Assembly: GCA_022447365.1 (NCBI GenBank)
Contig: JAKVBL010000011.1
Span: 1-64,000 of the forward strand
DNA length: 64,000 nt
Source of the DNA: Oleiphilaceae bacterium
Lineage (GTDB): Bacteria; Pseudomonadota; Gammaproteobacteria; Pseudomonadales; Oleiphilaceae
Direction: 5' to 3'
The translations under genes and the position numbers were made by a program. The notes below the pieces were generated by a model. It had not been told where the DNA came from. It did no database searches and saw only the letters and a list, made by a program, of their open reading frames with translations. Position 1 is the stretch's first letter. Every line of letters begins with the position of its first letter. Shown piece by piece: positions 10,361 to 19,438 of this stretch.

Positions 10361-11264
10361 CGGAGTCTTCTGACGTTTGCCCCGTATTCGCGGGGCTCGC
10401 AAGAATCAACTTGTAATAAAACAAGAATAAGCCCGATAAAATTAAGGCAGTGCCGCAAATCACATTCACCCCAATCGATTCATTATTAATTTGATCTCCT
10501 AACATCAATGCAAGCGCAGGTGTAAGTAATGTCATCATTGCCACAGAAGACGCACCAGCCTCTTTCACCAAGTAAAAGTAAGCGCAAAAGCCAAGCAATG
10601 AACCAAAAATAGCCAAGTAAATGATCGCGTGAACCGAACGACTATTAATATCAAACATCGGTAAATCACCATCCAGAACTAGCCAAGCGATAAAGAACAG
10701 AGGCAAAGACACCAATAAACTTGCAACTGTCGTGGATAAGGGATGGCCTTTAAATCCAATCTTTTGGACCTTCACTCCGCTATAGCTGTAGAGAACCACT
10801 CCGCTAAGCAATAAGGCAATCCCCAACAATCCGTTTTGAGATAACGAAATTGTATCAACAGAAACAAGAATTAGACCAAACAAGGCCATTATAAATGCGA
10901 TGATTTTGTGCTTCTGAAAGTTATCTTCACCAAGCATAAAAAAGGCAAAAATAGCCGAAATCATTGGCGATAAGGCAAACAATACCGATATCAAACCGGA
11001 CGGAATATATTGAGCAGCGCTATACACACAAAGCATTGCTCCTGCGATACCTAACTGAGCATATGAATAGGTCGCGACAGAATGTTTTGTCCATACAATG
11101 CGTACACGTAAAATCGCCAATAAAAGTAGCCCTACGATCACAGCTAATGCCATTCGCAGTCCAAGGGCCGCAACAGGACTGATCGTTTGACTACTCCAAT
11201 TAATCGCAAGTGGCGTTGTAGACCACACGGCAATAATCGTCAGGTACGCAAAGGGCGCTTGCAC
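10353..11264 (-). CDS. EamA-family (DMT superfamily) transporter
   Basis: Ten-helix drug/metabolite transporter of 303 aa made of two EamA repeats; the second repeat contains IYLAIFGSLLGFCAYFYLVKEAGA and the typical LTPALALMLG. The start is GTG at 11264, preceded by AGGAGGG at good spacing. Substrates of such exporters are usually amino acids or small metabolites and cannot be predicted. The C-terminal tail is short and polar. The gene overlaps the convergent SIMPL gene by 8 bp. Confidence 0.87.
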   Translation of the reverse strand: MQAPFAYLTIIAVWSTTPLAINWSSQTISPVAALGLRMALAVIVGLLLLAILRVRIVWTKHSVATYSYAQLGIAGAMLCVYSAAQYIPSGLISVLFALSPMISAIFAFFMLGEDNFQKHKIIAFIMALFGLILVSVDTISLSQNGLLGIALLLSGVVLYSYSGVKVQKIGFKGHPLSTTVASLLVSLPLFFIAWLVLDGDLPMFDINSRSVHAIIYLAIFGSLLGFCAYFYLVKEAGASSVAMMTLLTPALALMLGDQINNESIGVNVICGTALILSGLFLFYYKLILASPANTGQTSEDSVI

Positions 11265-11344
11265 GAGATTTCCCTCCTCTCATTCTCGTTAAAAAAAACC
11301 AACACTAAAGGTCGAAAGCGACAACGGAATTCAGAGAGCTAGGG

Positions 11345-11373
11345 AGAAGAAAGCCACCGCTGAATGCCGTGGC
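11345..11373 (-). terminator. Probable terminator downstream of the xdhC end of the Mo-hydroxylase run
   Basis: GCCAC-C-GC / GC-C-GTGGC forms a seven-pair stem with one C:C mismatch and a five-base loop (11353-11373), followed on the minus strand by TTTCTTCT. It lies about 160 bp past the xdhC stop. The surrounding 11265-11536 stretch otherwise holds no convincing gene. Confidence 0.5.
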
Positions 11374-11536
11374 CAAATGATTTCAATTAATCAGCTAACC
11401 ACACAACGCGAACAGGCGCGCCATCGCGACGAGCACGAGAATACGCACGAGTCGTGATTGAGGCCAACGGTGATTTGCTTTGCTAATTAATTTCATGGCG
11501 ATAAGAATGGTATGAACAGAAGAGCTTGTCAACGAC

Positions 11537-12568
11537 TTATGCGTAAGTAGCGACAGAATTAACCTGCAGAGGCATCTTGACGCGCTGACTTCGCACCTGA
11601 ACTAATTGGGCAACAATAGAAATAGCAATTTCACTGGGTGTACGACTTCCTATCTGCACACCAACTGGCGCATGTAATCGCTGACGTAAATCGGATGACA
11701 AACCAAGTGCCTGCAGACGATTCTGACGCAGTAAAGCATTACGCTGGGATCCCATTGCACCGACAAAATGAGCCTGCCCTTGTAGTCCCGCATAGACCGC
11801 CAGATCATCTACTCTAGGGTCATGTGCGAGCGCAACAATCGCGCAATTCTCATCCATGTAAGATGCATAAACCAAGTCATCGGGAAGCACATTAGACACG
11901 ACACTTATATCCTGCGCACTCGTCTGTCGCGCAACATGCTCGTGTCTCGGATCACAGATCTGAACCTCGTATCCAATACTTTCTGCCAGTGGTAACAATG
12001 CAAGTGATACATCACTCAATCCGATAAGCAATAAGCGATCTGGACGATCATATCTGAGCTTTACTTTATCGGCTAAACGATTAACGACTGAGTATGATTT
12101 TTCATTACCAGAGCGAGTCTCAAAGCCTACCAACGAAGAATCAAAATGCACCGAACGCCAGACCTCACGGCCTTCGTCTATCGCTCTTACCAGTTCTTTA
12201 ACGTGAGTAATACCACGCGTTTCATGCTTGGATTCAGAGCATGAAAACTCTTCGATCATAAGCTCTATTTCAGCACCGCAAGGTAAAGACAAACCACTTA
12301 AATCCCTACCAAATCGTGTAAGAATTGGGGCATCATGCGCGTTTGAGAAAGTCGTTCCTGCATAAAGATCTCTCAGAAGTTCCTCTTCTACACAGCCTCC
12401 GGAGACAGAGCCGTAGACTTTATTGGCTGACGGATCAAAAACCAAAATACTTCCAGCAGGTCGAGGTGAAGCTCCCCATGTTTCTAGCACGGTGACTAGA
12501 AATGCTGGGCGCCCCGCCTCTAAACACTCTTTTAATTTGAGCAAAACCTGATAACGCTGAGTATTCAT
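11537..12568 (-). CDS. xdhC: XdhC/CoxI-family molybdenum hydroxylase maturation factor
   Basis: 343 aa protein with the XdhC/CoxI N-terminal domain (ETWGASPRPAGSILVF, SVSGGCVEEELL) and the C-terminal Rossmann domain (ALAHDPRVDDLAVYAGL, FVGAMGSQRN). Members bind molybdenum cofactor, help its sulfuration and load it into xanthine-dehydrogenase-type enzymes. It is encoded 5 bp after the large molybdopterin subunit on the same strand, so that enzyme is the evident client. The C-terminal part contains LGLSSDLRQRLHAPVGVQIGS, the usual family motif. Confidence 0.88.
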   Translation of the reverse strand: MNTQRYQVLLKLKECLEAGRPAFLVTVLETWGASPRPAGSILVFDPSANKVYGSVSGGCVEEELLRDLYAGTTFSNAHDAPILTRFGRDLSGLSLPCGAEIELMIEEFSCSESKHETRGITHVKELVRAIDEGREVWRSVHFDSSLVGFETRSGNEKSYSVVNRLADKVKLRYDRPDRLLLIGLSDVSLALLPLAESIGYEVQICDPRHEHVARQTSAQDISVVSNVLPDDLVYASYMDENCAIVALAHDPRVDDLAVYAGLQGQAHFVGAMGSQRNALLRQNRLQALGLSSDLRQRLHAPVGVQIGSRTPSEIAISIVAQLVQVRSQRVKMPLQVNSVATYA

Positions 12569-12573
12569 TTATA

Positions 12574-14799
12574 TCAGCTTATTTTAAATGGAAGTCGAGT
12601 ATGGCGTGTGCCCGTCGCCTTATAAATCGCTGACCCCATCGCCGCCGCAATTGGAGGAAGTCCAGGTTCGCCCACACCCGTTGGCGATTCAGCGCTGTCG
12701 ACTATGTGCACATCTATTTCTGGGCACTCATTCATGCGAAGCATTTGGTAATCATGGAAATTGCTTTGCGCAGCTCCACCGTCAACAAATTCAATCTCGC
12801 CATGTAAAGCTGCTGTAATGCCAAAAACGATGCAACTTTCCATTTGCATTTTAACGATATCAGGATTAACTACTTGCCCACAATCAACAGCACATACGAC
12901 CTTATGAACGCGTATCTGTCCTGACTCAACACTAAGCTCAACAAGCTCTGCAACATACGACCCGAATGATTTATGCGCAGCAATGCCCACATATCGGCCT
13001 TGAGGTCTCTCGGCACCCCAACCACCTTTTTCAGCAGCTAACTTTAAAACTGATGCCAAGCGTGGCTGATTTTTAAGCAGGTCCAAGCGAAATGCTAATT
13101 CATCTTTACCGGCTTTTTCTGCACAGGCATCGACAAAGGTTTCTGTCACGAATCCATTATGCGAATGTCCAACAGCACGCCAGTAACCAACAGGGACGCC
13201 GATATCTGCCTTGCTATAGCTTATTTCTTGAGCTTTAAACTCATATTCCAAGTCGTCAGCCCCCTCGTAAGCAGATCGATCAGCAGGCGTCATCGGAGTG
13301 CCTTGCGTTGCTAAGCCCATTTTACCAAGCATAGGGAACATAAACTTTGGAGATGATGGGAACATGGCTGGTGCAGCATCCCAGATATACCAATCCATGA
13401 CGCCTGGACCGACAACATGATGCTTCCAAGCCTCGACCTCGCCCGAATCCGAAACAGATGCTTGTAAACGGTGGAATGTCGCGGGGCGATAAAAGTCATT
13501 TTTCATATCATCTTCACGTGACCAAACTAACTTCACAGGACGTTTCGCCGCCATCGAAATCTCGGCAGCTTCACCAATAAAGTCTTGATTCAAACGACGA
13601 CCAAATCCACCACCAATAAATTGATTATGAATATGTACTTCATCCAAATCTAAGTGTGTCACCTTAGCCACCGAGACCTGGGCAATATCTGGCCCTTGGG
13701 TCGAAGCCCAAATATCTGCGCGATCCTCTTGTACATGCGCCAAACAGTTCATCGGTTCCATCGTGGCATGCGCTAAAAAGGGCATTTCGAATTCGAGTTC
13801 AATTGCATCATTAGACGAGTTATCGATTGCTTCTTGGGCGTCTCCAACCTCACGTACAACGTCGCCATCATCTTTAGAAGCCGCGTCACGATACAGCTCA
13901 AATGCTGCTTTTGTTGAAATCAATTCTTGTGGTAAGTCCCAGTCAAGCGACACTTTCTCTGAAAGTTTTCGGGCCTTCCAGTAACTCGTCGCGACAACCG
14001 CTACCCCGGTGTCTATTTGATATGCTCCAATGAAATCCTTATCTGCGTTGAGCTCCGAAGCGTCAAAGCTTTTCAATCGACCACTAATCGCTGGAGATCG
14101 AAGGACTACGGCAAACACCATATCATCAACAGATGCATCAATTCCGAAATTCGCAGTACCTTGTACTTTCGCAGCCGCGTCTAAACGAGAAGAATGCTTA
14201 CCGATGAATCGGAAGTCCTGCTTCGCTTTAAGCGCTGGTTCACTTGGTACACTTTGCTTAGCTGCAATCGCAATAACTTCTGAAATATTTAAGGTTTGCC
14301 CGGCATCATTCGTCAGAACACCATCAAACAGAACAACGGAACTGGCATCAACACCAAAGGTATCGGCAGCAGCTTTTTCAAGCATCTCTCGAACCGCAGC
14401 TGCCGCGACCCGTATTGGCTTCCATGCAGAGGATAGGCTGTTACTACCACCCGTGATTTGTAGGCCATAATCTGGGTTGCGATATTGTTGCGCAGCACCA
14501 GCAAATTTTACTTCGATGGTATCTGGAGATTGATTTAACTCTTCTGCTATCAGAGTGGTTAGACCTGTATACGTGCCTTGGCCCATTTCTACGCGGTCAA
14601 GCGTAAACACGACCTTGCCTTCTGGGGAAATGTCTAACCAAGCATTCGGCGACCACTTCCCTGCCTCGTCCATCTTAGAGGCAGTATTGGCGCAACCTGT
14701 CATGCTAAATGCAACCGCCAAGCCGCCTGTAGTACTGGCAGCACCTACTAATAAATTTCTTCGCGTAATAGCAGGGCCTTTCATGATTTGCTTATCCAT
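12574..14799 (-). CDS. Molybdopterin-binding subunit of an isoquinoline 1-oxidoreductase-type hydroxylase
   Basis: Large subunit of 741 aa of the xanthine-oxidase family, IorB/aldehyde-dehydrogenase subgroup. The N-terminus carries a twin-arginine signal ([11 protein letters not shown], residues 13-23) and a following SMTGC that could act as a lipobox, so the enzyme is exported folded and perhaps lipid-anchored. Motifs for cofactor binding are seen: [18 protein letters not shown], and the C-terminal [14 protein letters not shown] carrying the catalytic Glu. The partner 2Fe-2S subunit overlaps its start by 8 bp and xdhC follows. The substrate may be an N-heterocycle or aldehyde; this is not decidable here. 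No FAD subunit is encoded, as usual for the two-subunit IorAB type, where electrons pass to cytochromes. Confidence 0.86.
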   Translation of the reverse strand: MDKQIMKGPAITRRNLLVGAASTTGGLAVAFSMTGCANTASKMDEAGKWSPNAWLDISPEGKVVFTLDRVEMGQGTYTGLTTLIAEELNQSPDTIEVKFAGAAQQYRNPDYGLQITGGSNSLSSAWKPIRVAAAAVREMLEKAAADTFGVDASSVVLFDGVLTNDAGQTLNISEVIAIAAKQSVPSEPALKAKQDFRFIGKHSSRLDAAAKVQGTANFGIDASVDDMVFAVVLRSPAISGRLKSFDASELNADKDFIGAYQIDTGVAVVATSYWKARKLSEKVSLDWDLPQELISTKAAFELYRDAASKDDGDVVREVGDAQEAIDNSSNDAIELEFEMPFLAHATMEPMNCLAHVQEDRADIWASTQGPDIAQVSVAKVTHLDLDEVHIHNQFIGGGFGRRLNQDFIGEAAEISMAAKRPVKLVWSREDDMKNDFYRPATFHRLQASVSDSGEVEAWKHHVVGPGVMDWYIWDAAPAMFPSSPKFMFPMLGKMGLATQGTPMTPADRSAYEGADDLEYEFKAQEISYSKADIGVPVGYWRAVGHSHNGFVTETFVDACAEKAGKDELAFRLDLLKNQPRLASVLKLAAEKGGWGAERPQGRYVGIAAHKSFGSYVAELVELSVESGQIRVHKVVCAVDCGQVVNPDIVKMQMESCIVFGITAALHGEIEFVDGGAAQSNFHDYQMLRMNECPEIDVHIVDSAESPTGVGEPGLPPIAAAMGSAIYKATGTRHTRLPFKIS

Positions 14800-15280
14800 T
14801 GCTCACCCCACCCGTCTTTGCTTCGTATGCAAGCTCTGTCGCTGCAGTTTTAATCGCCGCTTTGATTCGAGGGTAAGTTCCGCAACGACATACATTACCA
14901 GCCATAGCCACATCGATATCATCGTCAGATGGATTTGAATTACCCGCTAATAACGCACTAGCAGACATAATTTGTCCCGGCTGACAGTAACCACACTGAG
15001 GGACATTGTGCTTAACCCATGCGCTCTGAACAGGATGCAAACTTTCGCCGTCGGACAGACCTTCAATCGTTGTAATCTGTTGCCCTTCAACAGCAGACAC
15101 TGGTGTAATACACGAACGAACTGCTTGGCCATTCAAATGCACAGTACAGGCCCCGCACAAGCCCATACCACAACCAAACTTAGTGCCCGTCATTTCAAGC
15201 GTGTCACGAATAAACCATAATAAAGGCGTATCTGCGTCTACGTTAACTTCGCGCTCCTCACCATTCAGAAAAAATTTCAT
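14792..15280 (-). CDS. 2Fe-2S subunit of the molybdenum hydroxylase
   Basis: 162 aa iron-sulfur protein with two 2Fe-2S domains. The plant-ferredoxin-type cluster ligands are in [15 protein letters not shown] and the following Cys in RSCITPV; the second, helical domain has CGYCQPGQI and CRCGTYPRI. This is the IorA/CoxS/XdhA type small subunit, passing electrons from the molybdenum site. It has no signal peptide and would be co-exported with the Tat-signal-bearing large subunit. Confidence 0.9.
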   Translation of the reverse strand: MKFFLNGEEREVNVDADTPLLWFIRDTLEMTGTKFGCGMGLCGACTVHLNGQAVRSCITPVSAVEGQQITTIEGLSDGESLHPVQSAWVKHNVPQCGYCQPGQIMSASALLAGNSNPSDDDIDVAMAGNVCRCGTYPRIKAAIKTAATELAYEAKTGGVSNG

Positions 15281-15319
15281 ATGAATCTCTTTTTTGTTTT
15301 CAGTGTGATAATGCCTTAT

Positions 15320-15895
15320 CTAGCGCAAGCCAAACTTCTCTCTTGTACTTTGCTTAGACTTATCCCCTTTCTTTAACATCACGTATACAGCCCCCGTGCC
15401 TCCGTGGCGAGGTTGAGCAGAATGAAACGCCATAACTTCGTCGATCTGAGGCAACCATACAGACAAGTGGCTTTTTATCGCAGCGATCTTGTCTGCATTG
15501 CGTTCGCCCTTACCGTGGAGTATCAGAACTGTACGAAGTTCGTATTGAAAGCAGTCACGCAAAAACTGGAAAACCTCACGACGCGCTTCATCAACTGTCA
15601 GCCTATGTAGGTCGAGCCTCGCCTCAATGTCGTAGCGCCCCATTCTCAGATTTTTATATACGCCGTGCTGCACTCCATCTTTACGATACTCGAGTACATC
15701 TGCCGCTTTTAACTCTGGCACTACTGTCGACGCTAAGGGGTCAAGCGCTTGCTTTGCAGAAACCGCCAAGCTTCTACGTACAACTTTACCGGGCGTATCA
15801 CTTTCAACTTTCTTTAAATGCGCGCGGTTTTGCTTGATGCGCTCAACACCAGACATTTCAGCAGCAAACAAATCCGCATCATCGTCATTCTGCAT
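15320..15895 (-). CDS. Smr-domain protein
   Basis: 191 aa protein with a C-terminal Smr (small MutS-related) domain: LDLHRLTVDEARREV (nucleic-acid-binding DLHG-like motif), VLILHGKGERN and GTGAVYVMLKK. Stand-alone Smr proteins such as SmrA/SmrB are endonucleases; E. coli SmrB cleaves mRNA at collided ribosomes. The DLHR and HGKG motifs are intact, so activity is expected. The first 80 residues are charged and probably extended. The gene lies between lysR and the hydroxylase genes on the same strand with short gaps (11 and 39 bp), so it may be co-transcribed although the functions look unrelated. Confidence 0.85.
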   Translation of the reverse strand: MQNDDDADLFAAEMSGVERIKQNRAHLKKVESDTPGKVVRRSLAVSAKQALDPLASTVVPELKAADVLEYRKDGVQHGVYKNLRMGRYDIEARLDLHRLTVDEARREVFQFLRDCFQYELRTVLILHGKGERNADKIAAIKSHLSVWLPQIDEVMAFHSAQPRHGGTGAVYVMLKKGDKSKQSTREKFGLR

Positions 15896-15906
15896 TATCT
15901 TCTCTC

Positions 15907-16869
15907 TTATACTGCTTCTAACTCGCCCTCTAATTCAGCACTTGCTAAATCGGCAGGACAACGAACACTAAACACATCCGACAATTGCTCCCAAGGAGGA
16001 TTGACCGTGTTTTCTAACATAAATTCCGTGAACGCAACGACTTTTGAAGGTGGTTCGCGACGGCTCGGGTATACCATATAAAACGTTCTTTCTTGGAAAG
16101 GCGTATCTTGCAGCAATAATTTCAATTTACCGGCTCGCACATCATCAGCAATGAGTAGCTGTGGAACAGCACCGATGCCATAGTGCTCAAGAACAAGTCG
16201 CTGGATCAACTCAACATCGTTAGCAATCATACGAGACTGAATGTTCGGCGCTTCAATTTGGTTTTTACCCTGCAATACCCATTCAAATTCTGGGTGAGTA
16301 ATACACGTATGCTCTTTCAGATCTTCAATTGATTTGGGGATGCCATTTTTAGCCAGATATTCAGGTGTTGCACATAATGATAAACGTGCAGTGCCAAGAT
16401 TTCGTGCGACAAGGCTAGAATCTTCTAAGGGGCCAATTCGAAACGCAATATCAATTTCTTCATCGAGCATATCCAAAGGTTTGTTATCAGAGATAATCTC
16501 AAGATTGACCTTTGGATACATCTCAGAAAAGCGCTTCAGAATATCAATAAAGAACGGAACTCCGAAAGCTAAGGGGGTACTGATTCTTAGCAGACCTGTT
16601 GGCTCTGACTGCATGTTATTAACAATGCGGTCTGCTTCCTCAGCCTGCTCTAGCATTTTCATGCAGTTTTCGTAGTAGAGTTTTCCTGTCTCAGTTGGTT
16701 TTAAATTTCGCGTCGTTCGATTAATAAGTCTCACACCAACACGCTTTTCTAACTGGGAAACTTTTCGACTTACCGTCGATTTTGGCAACCTCAATTTATC
16801 CGCTGCTTTCGTGAAACTACCGCACCCCACGACAACAGCGAATATCGCCATTTCATTTAAATCTTGCAT
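15907..16869 (-). CDS. LysR-family transcriptional regulator
   Basis: Regulator of about 320 aa: N-terminal winged helix (MQDLNEMAIFAVVVGCGSFTKAADKLRLPKSTVSRKVSQLEKRVGVRLINRTTR) and a LysR substrate-binding domain, in the CrgA/AaeR-like subgroup by its PTETGKLYYENCMKML segment. The ATG at 16869 is used because AAAGGTGG lies correctly in front of it and the family N-terminus starts there; an in-frame extension upstream to 16971 has no such support. It is divergent from an RND exporter gene, with a repeated sequence block between them, and stands upstream of smr and the Mo-hydroxylase genes. It may control either side. Confidence 0.87.
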   Translation of the reverse strand: MQDLNEMAIFAVVVGCGSFTKAADKLRLPKSTVSRKVSQLEKRVGVRLINRTTRNLKPTETGKLYYENCMKMLEQAEEADRIVNNMQSEPTGLLRISTPLAFGVPFFIDILKRFSEMYPKVNLEIISDNKPLDMLDEEIDIAFRIGPLEDSSLVARNLGTARLSLCATPEYLAKNGIPKSIEDLKEHTCITHPEFEWVLQGKNQIEAPNIQSRMIANDVELIQRLVLEHYGIGAVPQLLIADDVRAGKLKLLLQDTPFQERTFYMVYPSRREPPSKVVAFTEFMLENTVNPPWEQLSDVFSVRCPADLASAELEGELEAV

Positions 16870-16888
16870 AAACCACCTTTGCCCACAG

Positions 16889-16966
16889 AAATGAAACAAA
16901 CAAGCTACATTTTCTTTTTTATGCCACAAATGAAACAGTACATTCAATAGATTGTTCTTTTTTATG
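16889..16966. repeat. Imperfect direct duplication in the lysR / RND-exporter intergenic region
   Basis: AAATGAAACA occurs at 16889-16898 and again at 16928-16937, and TTCTTTTTTATG occurs at 16912-16923 and again at 16955-16966, so two blocks of about 40 bp repeat in the same order. The repeat sits just upstream of the lysR start. It could be a pair of operator sites for the regulator or a local duplication. Confidence 0.55.
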
Positions 16967-17040
16967 AGCATAATTTCGGAATAAACTAGCCCGCATCACA
17001 ATAATCAGGGTAAATCCCAACCTTCACTAAGGACTTCACC

Positions 17041-19386
17041 ATGACTACCGACAAGCTTGCCGCGGGTATTATTAAGTGGCGCTGGGCAATCATCGTCGCA
17101 ACTTTTGCCATTGTTGGCATCATCGCTTCAGGTCTTACTAACATAAGCTTTAGCTCAAACTATCGCGTTTTTTTCTCTTCGGATAATGAACAGCTGGTAG
17201 CCTTCGAGACCATTCAAAATACCTACTCGAAGTCTGATAATGTGCTTTTGGTCGTCGAGCCTGAAGATGGGATCGTCTTCAGCAGAGAAACTCTTTCTGC
17301 AATTCAAGAACTGACGGAAAGCAGCTGGCAACTTCCATATTCAACGCGCGTTGATTCCATTACAAACTACCAGCATACCCAAGCCGAAGAAGACGACTTA
17401 ATCGTTGCAGACTTGGTTGAATTCCCTGAAGACGTTGACCTTGATTATGTCAAAAACGTTGCACTAAACGAGCCATTGTTAGTGCGTCGATTAATCTCTC
17501 CAGAAGCGCATGTCACGGCAGTAAATGTGACGATTCAGCTTCCCGAGCTATCCGAATCAGAAACCCGAGAGGTCGTCAGCGCAGCAAGAAATATTGTGGC
17601 TGACTTTGAAGAAAAATATCCAAACTTGTCTGTTTATATCACCGGAACAACAATGCTTGGCAACGCCTTTGCTGAGGCCTCTGAAGCTGACATGAAATCA
17701 CTAATGCCAATCATGTTGTGCGTCATTATCGTGACTTTATGGCTCCTTCTAAGATCATTCACGGGAACCGTCGCGACGATTCTTGTCATCATTCTCTCTG
17801 CGTTGACAGCGATGGGGCTATTCGGTCATCTAGGTTGGGTGCTTACCGGCCCAACAACAAGTGCGCCAGTCATCATCACCACGATGGCCGTTGCCGACAG
17901 CGTGCATATACTCGTCACATTTCTCTACAACTTACGTCAAGGCATGCCAAAGCATAGTGCGATGCAAGAAAGTATTCGTATCAACTTCCAACCAGTATTT
18001 ATCACTAGTCTAACGACTGTTCTTGGCTTTATGACGATGAACTTCTCTGAAGTCCCTCCCTTTAGAGACTTAGGAAACACAGTAGCAATGGGCGTGATTG
18101 CGGCGTTCTTCTTCTCAGTATTCTTCCTACCTGCATTTATGTCAGTGATGCCAATTTCAACGAAGAAGCAAGCAGCACGTCAAAGCAAGGGTATGGACAA
18201 ACTTGCCTCTTTCATCATCAACAATCGTAATGGCGTTTTGATCGGCTCTGGCATTGTCACTGTCGTTTTGTTCGCTTTAATTCCGCTCAATCAAATTAAC
18301 GATGACTTTATCGCCTACTTCAAGGAATCGGTGGAGTTCCGTGCAGACACTGAATTCACATCTGACAATTTAACTGGCATCTACAATATTGCCTTTTCTC
18401 TGGAGCAAGGCGAAAGCAACGGTATTAGCCAACCAGAATTCTTGAGACAAGTTGAGTCGTTCTCGCAATGGCTCAAATCAAAGCCAGAAGTCACAAATGT
18501 CGAAACCATCACCGAGATATTCAAACGTTTAAACAAAAACATGCATGCCGATAATCAGGACTTCTTCATGCTGCCTGAGGACAAAGAATTAGCTGCACAG
18601 TACCTGTTGCTATATGAGATGTCGCTTCCTTATGGCTTAGACCTGAACAACCAGTTGAATATCGATAAGTCCTCTGCACGAATATTAATCTCGTTAGAAA
18701 ACGTTGATACCAGAACTACATTGCGCCTCGAGCAGGAAATTAGCCAATGGCTCGAAGATAATACAGATATCGAATCTTTTTATGCAGCAAGCACCAATTT
18801 GATGTTTTCCCATATCGGAAAGCGCAATGTCGACAGTATGATCATGGGCGTATGCTATGCCTTAATCGTTATCATCATCGTGATGTGTATCGTTTTACGC
18901 TCCTTACGATTAGGCGCTGTAAGCATTATCCCTAACCTCGTACCAATCGGCGCAACCTTTGGTATATGGGGACTATTTCAAGGCGATGTAGGCATCTCTA
19001 TTGGAAGTGGTGTTGGCATGATATTGGGTATCGTGATCGACAATACTGTGCACTTCCTTAGCAAATATCAACGCGCTCGCAGAGAGAAAAACTATACCGC
19101 TGAAGAAGCCGTTCGATATGCATTTACCATGGTAGGCACCGCCCTATGGGTAACAACATTCGTACTTGTTGCAGGGTTTATGGTACTTGCTTTATCAGAC
19201 TTTAATATGAACGCATACATGGGAATCTTCACTGCGATCACGATTACACTCGCTTTGATTTTTGATTTCTTCGCATTACCTGCAATGCTTCTATGGCTTG
19301 ATAAGGGCGATAAATCCCATACAACATCAATGCAAAACAAAGAAGCCGTCAATGACGCTGTCACAGTAAATCAGCAAGCATCATAA
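17041..19386 (+). CDS. RND superfamily exporter (MMPL type)
   Basis: 781 aa protein with 12 predicted membrane helices in two halves of six, each preceded by a large periplasmic loop. The first helix follows KWRWAIIVATFAIVGIIASG; repeated motifs are PVIITTMAVADSVHILVTF and GSGVGMILGIVIDNTVHFLSKY, with the acidic residues of the proton relay (D in AVADS and VIDNT). It belongs to the predicted RND/MMPL exporter group (as HpnN-like lipid exporters), not to the tripartite AcrB pumps, and no membrane fusion protein or outer membrane channel is nearby. AAGGA precedes the ATG. A convergent gene encodes a periplasmic binding protein of a family I recall near such exporters. Confidence 0.87.
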   Translation: MTTDKLAAGIIKWRWAIIVATFAIVGIIASGLTNISFSSNYRVFFSSDNEQLVAFETIQNTYSKSDNVLLVVEPEDGIVFSRETLSAIQELTESSWQLPYSTRVDSITNYQHTQAEEDDLIVADLVEFPEDVDLDYVKNVALNEPLLVRRLISPEAHVTAVNVTIQLPELSESETREVVSAARNIVADFEEKYPNLSVYITGTTMLGNAFAEASEADMKSLMPIMLCVIIVTLWLLLRSFTGTVATILVIILSALTAMGLFGHLGWVLTGPTTSAPVIITTMAVADSVHILVTFLYNLRQGMPKHSAMQESIRINFQPVFITSLTTVLGFMTMNFSEVPPFRDLGNTVAMGVIAAFFFSVFFLPAFMSVMPISTKKQAARQSKGMDKLASFIINNRNGVLIGSGIVTVVLFALIPLNQINDDFIAYFKESVEFRADTEFTSDNLTGIYNIAFSLEQGESNGISQPEFLRQVESFSQWLKSKPEVTNVETITEIFKRLNKNMHADNQDFFMLPEDKELAAQYLLLYEMSLPYGLDLNNQLNIDKSSARILISLENVDTRTTLRLEQEISQWLEDNTDIESFYAASTNLMFSHIGKRNVDSMIMGVCYALIVIIIVMCIVLRSLRLGAVSIIPNLVPIGATFGIWGLFQGDVGISIGSGVGMILGIVIDNTVHFLSKYQRARREKNYTAEEAVRYAFTMVGTALWVTTFVLVAGFMVLALSDFNMNAYMGIFTAITITLALIFDFFALPAMLLWLDKGDKSHTTSMQNKEAVNDAVTVNQQAS

Positions 19387-19389
19387 GAA

Positions 19390-19420
19390 AAAAGGCGCCA
19401 ATTGGCGCCTTTTAATTTTT
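19390..19420. terminator. Bidirectional terminator between RND exporter and binding-protein gene
   Basis: AAAAGGCGCCA/TGGCGCCTTTT at 19390-19413 is a perfectly self-complementary 24-bp sequence, with AATTTTTTT following on the plus strand and a T-run (from GAAAAAA) on the minus strand. It separates two convergent genes. Confidence 0.88.
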
Positions 19421-19438
19421 TTGGTTTTTATTCCTTCG

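Noticed and set aside
14030-14470. 146-codon plus-strand frame
   Set aside because: Antisense to the Mo-hydroxylase large subunit; low-complexity composition caused by the codon pattern of the real gene.
16870-16971. N-terminal extension of the LysR protein
   Set aside because: The extension precedes the HTH start and has no ribosome binding site; AAAGGTGG supports the ATG at 16869.
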